Source: Pseudomonadota bacterium (lineage in GTDB: Bacteria; Pseudomonadota; Alphaproteobacteria; Rhizobiales; Methylopilaceae). From it: a stretch of DNA of 16,038 bases. The translations under genes and the position numbers were made by a program. The DNA is taken from positions 1-16,038 of the forward strand of contig JAEWEX010000226.1 in NCBI GenBank assembly GCA_023389135.1, written 5' to 3'. Numbering within the stretch: the stretch's first letter is position 1; each line of letters opens with the position of its first letter. Under the pieces are notes generated by a model. It saw only the letters and a list, made by a program, of their open reading frames with translations, made no database searches and had not been told where the DNA came from. Of this stretch, positions 11,155 to 16,038 are shown piece by piece.

Positions 11155-11160
11155 TAGCCT
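11155..11160 (+). promoter_or_regulatory. Possible -10 element (TAGCCT) for a leaderless SDR transcript
   Basis: TAGCCT lies six bases before the SDR start codon, while the nearest GGGAGGG purine stretch is too far upstream for a normal ribosome site. That spacing would put the transcription start at or next to the ATG. No good -35 box is visible, so this is a suggestion only. Confidence 0.3.
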
Positions 11161-11166
11161 CGCGCC

Positions 11167-12006
11167 ATGACCGACGCAGCCACGCCCGCCGCCACCGTGC
11201 CAGCGACCCCGGTGCCACGGGCTGCCGATCCGGGCCGCTGGACAGTGGTCACGGGCGCGTCGTCGGGCATCGGGGCGGCGCTCGCGCGCGCCTTCGCCGT
11301 CCAGGGCGACGGGCTGGTGCTGGTCGCCCGGCGCCGGGACCGTCTCGATGTGCTCGCGGCGGAGCTGGCCGTAACCCACGGCACGCCGGTTCGTATCTAT
11401 GCGTTCGATCTGGAAGATCCCGATGCGCCGCTGGCGCTGATGCGCGCCATCGAGGACGACGGCGTCGCGATCCACACGCTGATCAACAATGCGGGCTTCG
11501 GCCTGCGCGGGCGGTTTGCGTCGCTGCCCGCCGCGCGGCAGCTCGCCATGGTCCAGCTCAATGTGGCGGCGCTGACATCGCTGTGCCGGCACGTGATGCC
11601 GGGCCTGATCGCGCGCAAGGCAGGAGGCATCCTCAACGTCGCCTCGCTCGCCGCCTTCCAGGCAGGGCCGAACATGGCCGTCTACTATGCGTCCAAGGCC
11701 TATGTGCTGTCGCTGTCGGAGGCCTTGCACGAGGAGGCCAAGCCCCATGGCGTGACCGTCACCGCGCTGTGCCCGGGGCCGGTCGAGACCGAGTTCGCCG
11801 CGGTGGCGGATCTCGAGGGTTCGTCGCTGTTCCGCACCAATGTCATGACAGCGGCGGAGGTCGCGAAGTCGGGCCTCGCGGGCTACCGCGCCGGGCGGGC
11901 GATCGTGGTGCCGGGCGCCATGACCGCGTTTGCCCCGCTGGCCGCGCGGCTTCTGCCGCGTGCGCTGATGCGCCGGCTCGCAGGCAGGCTGCAGGCGGTG
12001 GAGTGA
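11167..12006 (+). CDS. Short-chain dehydrogenase/reductase (SDR family, classical type)
   Basis: A 279-residue NAD(P)-dependent oxidoreductase. The Rossmann nucleotide-binding motif TGASSGIG is at residues 29-36, NNAG at 107-110, the catalytic Ser at 160, and the YxxxK pair at Tyr173 and Lys177 (YYASK). CPGPVETEF after the active site is also typical. Classical SDRs are about 250 residues; the extra length is a roughly 22-residue Ala/Pro-rich N-terminus and a C-terminal tail (FAPLAARLLPRALMRRLAGRL) that could associate with the membrane, as in DltE/YqjQ-like SDRs. It follows the OmpA-family gene by 41 bases, possibly with its own promoter. Substrate cannot be inferred. Confidence 0.94.
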   Translation: MTDAATPAATVPATPVPRAADPGRWTVVTGASSGIGAALARAFAVQGDGLVLVARRRDRLDVLAAELAVTHGTPVRIYAFDLEDPDAPLALMRAIEDDGVAIHTLINNAGFGLRGRFASLPAARQLAMVQLNVAALTSLCRHVMPGLIARKAGGILNVASLAAFQAGPNMAVYYASKAYVLSLSEALHEEAKPHGVTVTALCPGPVETEFAAVADLEGSSLFRTNVMTAAEVAKSGLAGYRAGRAIVVPGAMTAFAPLAARLLPRALMRRLAGRLQAVE

Positions 12007-12032
12007 CCGCGCGGCGGCGGGACGAAAGCGGA

Positions 12033-12421
<389 letters not shown>

Positions 12422-12424
12422 GGA

Positions 12425-12453
12425 CATGTGCGCGGCCCCCGCCGCCGGGTCAA
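12425..12453 (-). promoter_or_regulatory. rnpB: Putative RpoD promoter of rnpB
   Basis: On the minus strand TTGACC (12453-12448) is followed after exactly 17 bases by CACATG (12430-12425), a few bases before the P1 helix. The -35 starts immediately after the stop of the upstream transglycosylase gene. The -35 is good, the -10 only fair. Confidence 0.55.
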
Positions 12454-12454
12454 G

Positions 12455-13189
12455 TCAGAAGGTGGCCGCCGCGGCGAGCCTGACCTTCTCGTGCTCCTCC
12501 GCTGCCGCCGCGTAGTCGATCGGCGGCGGAACCGGCGCCGTGGCCGTTGCAGGCTCGGGGTGTGCGACGCCGGCGATCAGCTGCCGGCTGGCCCATGGCA
12601 GCTTCTCCATCACAGCGAGGACCTTGTCGCAGTAGACGCGCCCGGTGCTGGTTGTGCGCTTGACGCCGTGGCCGCCATTGTATTTCGACACGGTGAAGCA
12701 CAGGTCGCCCTTGGCCTTCTTCCAGGCGCCGGCGAGGTAGCGGACGCCATATCGGATGTTGTTCTCGGGCCGGTAGAGCTCGGGGCGACGGCCCTCGAAG
12801 CCCACCATCTCCGCGGTCGGCTCCTTGATCTGCATCAGGCCGACCTCGCCGGCCGCGCCGGTGACGTGGGCGCGCCAGGTGCTTTCAACCATCACCACCG
12901 CCTTCGCCAGTTCCACCGGAACGCCTGCGGCGCGGGCCTCCATGGCGACCAGCGCGCGCAGGTGGCGGCTGGCGGCGTCGGGCAGCCCGCCGCGCGCTTC
13001 CCGTGCGAGGCGCGCGGCGCGGCTGGCCGCCTTCTTCTCCTCGCCCGACAGCGGAACAGGCTTCACCAGCGGTTCACGGATGAAGTAGGGCGTGGGTGAA
13101 AGGTCGTCCTCGGCGGACGCAATACCTGCCGCCGAGACGATGCCGGTCATGAGCGCGAGACCTGCCAGCGCGATGCGGGCGGTCCTCAT
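12455..13189 (-). CDS. Secreted lytic transglycosylase (SLT domain), copy 1
   Basis: A 244-residue exported muramidase-like enzyme that cleaves the MurNAc-GlcNAc bond with formation of anhydro-MurNAc. It has an N-terminal signal peptide (MRTARIALAGLALM... to about residue 26), and the SLT core is at about 78-195. The catalytic Glu is at 102 (VVMVESTW), followed by GLMQI (117-121), ENNIRYGVRYLAG, and SKYNGGHG. Cys164 and Cys187 flank the last motif, probably a disulfide. The C-terminal 45 residues are Ala/Pro-rich and unmatched in the two neighbours. Its ATG overlaps the stop of copy 2 (ATGA), so the two are one operon. A longer in-frame opening upstream is out of frame with copy 2 and rejected. 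Confidence 0.93.
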   Translation of the reverse strand: MRTARIALAGLALMTGIVSAAGIASAEDDLSPTPYFIREPLVKPVPLSGEEKKAASRAARLAREARGGLPDAASRHLRALVAMEARAAGVPVELAKAVVMVESTWRAHVTGAAGEVGLMQIKEPTAEMVGFEGRRPELYRPENNIRYGVRYLAGAWKKAKGDLCFTVSKYNGGHGVKRTTSTGRVYCDKVLAVMEKLPWASRQLIAGVAHPEPATATAPVPPPIDYAAAAEEHEKVRLAAAATF

Positions 13190-13830
13190 GACGCATTCTC
13201 CGCACCGCCGGCCGAGGCCGTGCGGGCGGCGCCCATCAGGCGCTTGACCTTGGCGCAATAGACGGCCCCCGCACGGGTGACGCCTCGAACGCCGTGGCCG
13301 CCCTGGTACTTGGACACCGTACCGCAGATGCTGCCGCCGGACTTGCGGTAGGCGCCTGCGAGATAGCGCATGCCGTATTCGATGTTGTTGGCAGGGCCGT
13401 AGAGCGCGGCGCGCGAGCCGGAAAAGCCCTCGCCACGGGCGGTCTGGTGCTTGATCTGCATCAGCCCGACCTCGCCGGCGCGGCCGGTCACACCTGGCCT
13501 CCAGCGGCTCTCGACGGTGACCACGGCGCGGGCCAGGGCAACGGGAACGCCGTGCTCGCGGGCAGTGGCCTCGACGAGGCGCTCCAGGTTGCCGGCAGGC
13601 GCTGCGGTCGTGGCCGCGTCGCGCGCCGCGGGCGCCGACCTTGAGCGAGCCTTGGAAGCGGCCGGCGCCTCGGTCCGCTCGACCCCGGCAGCGTCCTTGC
13701 CCATCACGGGCCGCGTCATGTTGGCGGGATAGCGCAGGTCGGCCGCCGCGGGGAGGGCGAGGCCGGTGATCAGGACGGCGCACAAGGCCGTCGCCACGCG
13801 TCGGCGACGCATGCTGGGCATTCGATGCAT
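13186..13830 (-). CDS. Secreted lytic transglycosylase (SLT domain), copy 2
   Basis: A 214-residue exported lytic transglycosylase. ATG at 13830 is chosen because AAGGAAG lies six bases upstream; an in-frame ATG at 13866 lacks this. The signal peptide (MHRMPSMRRRRVATALCAVLITGLALPAAA) is followed by a low-complexity Ala/Arg/Ser linker to about residue 80. The SLT core covers about 82-200. It holds the catalytic Glu107 (VVTVESRW), GLMQI (122-126), ANNIEYGMRYLAG and SKYQGGHG, with Cys169 and Cys192 in the same relation as in copies 1 and 3. Translationally coupled to copy 1 downstream. The 153 bases upstream, to copy 3, hold no other gene. Confidence 0.93.
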   Translation of the reverse strand: MHRMPSMRRRRVATALCAVLITGLALPAAADLRYPANMTRPVMGKDAAGVERTEAPAASKARSRSAPAARDAATTAAPAGNLERLVEATAREHGVPVALARAVVTVESRWRPGVTGRAGEVGLMQIKHQTARGEGFSGSRAALYGPANNIEYGMRYLAGAYRKSGGSICGTVSKYQGGHGVRGVTRAGAVYCAKVKRLMGAARTASAGGAENAS

Positions 13831-13983
13831 TCGTGCTTCCTTCAGGTTTTCCGCCCGCCGGCCCACAGCCCGCGGACGATAGGCGCATCGTCAACGCTCA
13901 CCGTGACGAGAACGTTCGCCCGGTGTGTCGTCGCGCCGTTGTGGGTTGGCGGGCAGGTCCCGCGTCAGGCTATAGCTGCGCCG

Positions 13984-14481
13984 CTATCTGGCGGTCGCAA
14001 GCCGGGTGCCACTGCGCCCCTTCAATTGCGCGATGTGGCGGCGTACCTTGCCGCAATAGGCCGAGCCCGAGCGGGTCACACGGCGCACGCCGTGGCCGCC
14101 CTGGTACTTGGACACGGCAAGGCAGTAGTCGCCCTTGGCCTGGCGCAGCGCCTGGCCAAGATATTTCATGCCGAACCGGAGGTTGGTGTCGGGGTCGTAG
14201 AGGCCCGAGGCGGAGCCGCGGTAGCCGATGCCTCGAGCGGTGCGGTGGCTGATCTGGGTGAGCCCGATGTAGCGTCCCGCGCCGGTCGCGCGTGGGCGGT
14301 AGCGGCTCTCGACCATGACGACCCCATGGGCCAGATCGAAGGGGACGCCGTTCGCGGCGGCGTGCTGGGCGACCTTGGCGCGCAGCGCGTCCGAGCCGGC
14401 CGCGTGGGCCGCTCCCATGGACGCGACCAAGGCGATCGCGGCGGCCACGGGGACCGCACGGAGCATCAGAGATCGGAGCAT
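13984..14481 (-). CDS. Secreted lytic transglycosylase (SLT domain), copy 3
   Basis: A 165-residue exported lytic transglycosylase, the most compact of the three. The signal peptide (MLRSLMLRAVPVAAAIALVASMGAAHA) is followed almost directly by the SLT core (about 32-150). The catalytic Glu is at 58 (VVMVESRY), the next motif is GLTQI instead of GLMQI (73-77), then TNLRFGMKYLG and SKYQGGHG. Cys120 and Cys143 are 23 residues apart, as in the other two copies. ATG at 14481 is preceded by AGGTG at a slightly long spacing; GTG twelve bases upstream is an alternative start. The long frame running further upstream is antisense or out of frame with the amidase and rejected. It probably has its own promoter in the 155 bases upstream. 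Confidence 0.92.
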   Translation of the reverse strand: MLRSLMLRAVPVAAAIALVASMGAAHAAGSDALRAKVAQHAAANGVPFDLAHGVVMVESRYRPRATGAGRYIGLTQISHRTARGIGYRGSASGLYDPDTNLRFGMKYLGQALRQAKGDYCLAVSKYQGGHGVRRVTRSGSAYCGKVRRHIAQLKGRSGTRLATAR

Positions 14482-14587
14482 TCGGGGGTTCACCTGTTCT
14501 TCAGGTTGGATACTGCCGAGCCTAATGGGTGCCCAATCGGGCCCTCCGGCGGCTCGACTTCGTCGGGCAAGGGAAGATTTCGTGACC

Positions 14588-14616
14588 TTTCTGTGGCACA
14601 TTCCCCAGATGGTCAA
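14588..14616 (-). promoter_or_regulatory. Possible RpoD promoter upstream of lytic transglycosylase copy 3
   Basis: Minus strand TTGACC (14616-14611), a 17-base spacer, then CAGAAA (14593-14588). The -35 is identical to that proposed for rnpB; the -10 matches only three consensus positions. The implied leader is about 100 bases long. Confidence 0.3.
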
Positions 14617-14636
14617 CCCCTTGCGCCCTACCAGAG

Positions 14637-15476
14637 CTAGCGGGTGTTCCGTTCCGGCAGGCTCGCCAGAAGGTCGCGCAGCGTCGTCACCGTCGATGCG
14701 TCGGCGACGCCGTCGACCCGCTCGGGTCGGAAGTGGCGCTGGAACGCGGCGACCGTCGCATGCGTGGCCGGATCGTAACGGCCGGTGATCTCCACACCGT
14801 ATCCATATAGCGCAAGCATGGACTGGAGCGCCTCCACAGGCTCCCCCTCGTCGCCCTCGGCCAGGAAGCGACCGCCGGAGATGGGGGCAGGCTCGACCCA
14901 GTGCCCGATGCCGGCGGCGGCGAGGCGGCGCCAGGGAAAGAGTTCGCCCGGATCCTGCTTGCGGCGCGGCGCGATGTCGGAATGGGCGAGGACGCGCTCG
15001 GCAAAGATGCCGCGACGGCGGCAGATATCCGCCGACAGCGCGATCACCGCCTCGACCTGGGCCGCAGGGAAAGGCCGGTAGCCGCAGTCGTGGCCGGGAT
15101 TGACGACCTCGATGCCGACGGAGCGGCTGTTGATGTCGGTCTCGTCCTCCCACACGCCGAGACCCGCGTGCCAGGCGCGGCGGTCCTCGGCCACCATCTG
15201 CACGATGCGGCCGTCCTCGTGGACCAGATAGTGGCACGAAACCCTGGATGCGGCATCGGTGAGCCTTGCCAGCGCGGCCTCAGCCGAGGCCATGCCGGTA
15301 TAGTGCAGCAGCAGGATATCGATGCCGGCGCCGTCTGCGCGCGCGTCATGGCACGGAGAGGGCAGCGTCTCGTGGGGCAGAGAGGTGTCGGCGGCGGGCA
15401 ACATGGCCGCGAGGTAGGGCGAAAGCGGTGCGGTGCGCAAGGGGTGCCCGAGCGATAGAGTTTGCGCCGCGACCAC
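14637..15476 (-). CDS. N-acetylmuramoyl-L-alanine amidase (Amidase_2) with C-terminal peptidoglycan-binding domain
   Basis: A 279-residue zinc amidase of the AmpD/AmiD family, which cuts the bond between MurNAc and the L-Ala of the stem peptide. Zinc ligands appear to be His58 (LLLHYT), His165 (LAHSDIAP) and Asp175 (RRKQDPG). Glu123 (GIEVVN) and Lys173 are placed like the catalytic pair of AmpD. Residues about 205-272 form a PG_binding_1 repeat (EGEPVEALQSMLALYGYG... ATVAAFQRHFRP). The GTG at 15476 has only a poor ribosome site; ATG at 15404 (residue 25) would still keep the whole domain. No convincing signal peptide is visible, so the site of action is uncertain. It lies upstream of the three transglycosylase genes on the same strand. 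Confidence 0.93.
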   Translation of the reverse strand: MVAAQTLSLGHPLRTAPLSPYLAAMLPAADTSLPHETLPSPCHDARADGAGIDILLLHYTGMASAEAALARLTDAASRVSCHYLVHEDGRIVQMVAEDRRAWHAGLGVWEDETDINSRSVGIEVVNPGHDCGYRPFPAAQVEAVIALSADICRRRGIFAERVLAHSDIAPRRKQDPGELFPWRRLAAAGIGHWVEPAPISGGRFLAEGDEGEPVEALQSMLALYGYGVEITGRYDPATHATVAAFQRHFRPERVDGVADASTVTTLRDLLASLPERNTR

Positions 15477-15657
15477 CTCGCTCAGCGATTGTTTCGCCTA
15501 TGCCTGCGCCAGGCGCCGCGGCGTGGGGTTGCTCTACAAGCGGCACGACTTCGCACATGCCGACCTTGCGGGCTGACAGACATCTCGCACCGTGATGGCT
15601 TTCACCACCAAGTCTCGCTTGCCGTTTGTGCCCGCCGGGCCGCAGGGTAAGCGCCTG
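15477..15657. other. Divergent intergenic region between amidase and EamA transporter
   Basis: No credible gene or RNA recognised in these 181 bases. There is a small hairpin, GCCTG-CGC-CAGGC, near 15501-15513 and an alternative ATG for the transporter at 15595. Promoters for both divergent genes presumably lie here but no convincing boxes were found. Confidence 0.5.
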
Positions 15658-16038
15658 ATGTCGCGTGCCTCTCCCGAAACCCTCGGTCTCGTCTTGGGCG
15701 TGTTCGCCGTCGTGCTGTTCGGCGCAACGCTGCCGTTCACGCGGGTCGCGGTGATGGAGATCGATCCTTGGTTCGTGACGACGGGCCGCGCGGCGCTCGC
15801 GGGCAGTGTCGCCGGCGCCGTGCTGCTGGTCCTGCGCCGTCCGTTGCCGCCCCGCGAACTGTTGCTGCCGCTCGCCGTGATCGCGGTGACGCTGACCTTC
15901 GGCTTCTCGGCCCTGATGGCGCTTGCCATGCAGACTGCGTCCTCGGCGCATGGCGGGGTGGTGATCGGCGTGCTGCCGCTCGCGACCGGGGTGGCGGGCG
16001 CATTTGTGGCGGGCGAGCGCCCGTCCGCGGCCTTCTGG
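15658..16038 (+). CDS. EamA/DMT family transporter (3' end outside window)
   Basis: The first 127 residues of an inner-membrane drug/metabolite-type transporter. Four hydrophobic segments are visible: LGLVLGVFAVVLFGATLPFT, the AALAGSVAGAVLLVL helix, LLPLAVIAVTLTFGFSALMALAMQ, and GGVVIGVLPLATGVAGAFVAGE. The WFVTTGRAALAG stretch after the first helix and the SAHGGVVIGVLPLATGVAGAFVAGE block near position 115 are typical of EamA repeats. ATG at 15658 puts the start just before the first helix, with AGGG about 10 bases upstream; an in-frame ATG at 15595 would add 21 residues. Substrate unknown. Divergent from the amidase gene and cut by the window edge. Confidence 0.88.
   Translation, partial: MSRASPETLGLVLGVFAVVLFGATLPFTRVAVMEIDPWFVTTGRAALAGSVAGAVLLVLRRPLPPRELLLPLAVIAVTLTFGFSALMALAMQTASSAHGGVVIGVLPLATGVAGAFVAGERPSAAFW

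Noticed and set aside
13190..13894. Single 479-residue frame joining transglycosylase copies 1 and 2
   Set aside because: The upstream portion is in the wrong frame for copy 2 (the sequence reads as low-complexity Arg/Gly). Copy 2 has its own good frame and an ATGA junction.
14482..15237. Extension of transglycosylase copy 3 into the amidase region
   Set aside because: The extra part is an alternative frame of the amidase gene; copy 3 starts with a signal peptide at 14481.
15346..15951. Minus-strand frame opposite the EamA transporter
   Set aside because: Low-complexity antisense translation; the plus-strand frame encodes clear membrane helices.

Overview
The window is GC-rich chromosomal DNA from an alphaproteobacterium, most likely of the Hyphomicrobiales (Rhizobiales). 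The gene content and order carB, greA, lrp, trxB and an LsrB/VtlR-like LysR regulator is, from memory of Sinorhizobium-type genomes, a conserved neighbourhood of that order. The class A RNase P RNA, the fission ELM1 family protein, and the DUF4892-plus-OmpA protein also fit. I saw no insertion sequence, phage gene, CRISPR array or tRNA.

Left part (1-5564): the 3' portion of msrP (periplasmic methionine sulfoxide reductase, with a Tat signal and an apparent lipobox) runs rightward. It converges on a probable small RNA on the minus strand (about 995-1142). That RNA has three stem-loops, an exposed anti-Shine-Dalgarno sequence and a Rho-independent terminator. Right of it is a tightly packed minus-strand operon, ELM1-family protein / trxB / lysR: ATGA overlap between the first two, four bases between the last two. 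An Lrp/AsnC regulator is divergent from this operon, and a TauE/SafE (TSUP) exporter converges on lrp.

Middle part (5565-12006): greA and a free methionine-(R)-sulfoxide reductase form a minus-strand pair, with carB just upstream behind a hairpin. A 240-bp structured divergent region separates carB from an OmpA-family envelope protein and a short-chain dehydrogenase, both on the plus strand.

Right part (12033-16038): the RNase P RNA gene rnpB lies on the minus strand. Upstream of it are three tandem paralogous secreted lytic transglycosylases and a peptidoglycan amidase, which together make a cell-wall cutting cluster. A divergent, 3'-truncated EamA-family transporter ends the window.

Two themes recur. 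One is sulfur and methionine redox repair (MsrP, TrxB, free-Met-R-sulfoxide reductase, an LsrB-like regulator). The other is murein turnover (three transglycosylases plus amidase). The least ordinary item is the small RNA downstream of the LysR gene: its main hairpin loop carries ACCUCCUCCC, which includes the 16S rRNA anti-SD core, and a heat-shock-type promoter is placed to start transcription at its first hairpin.
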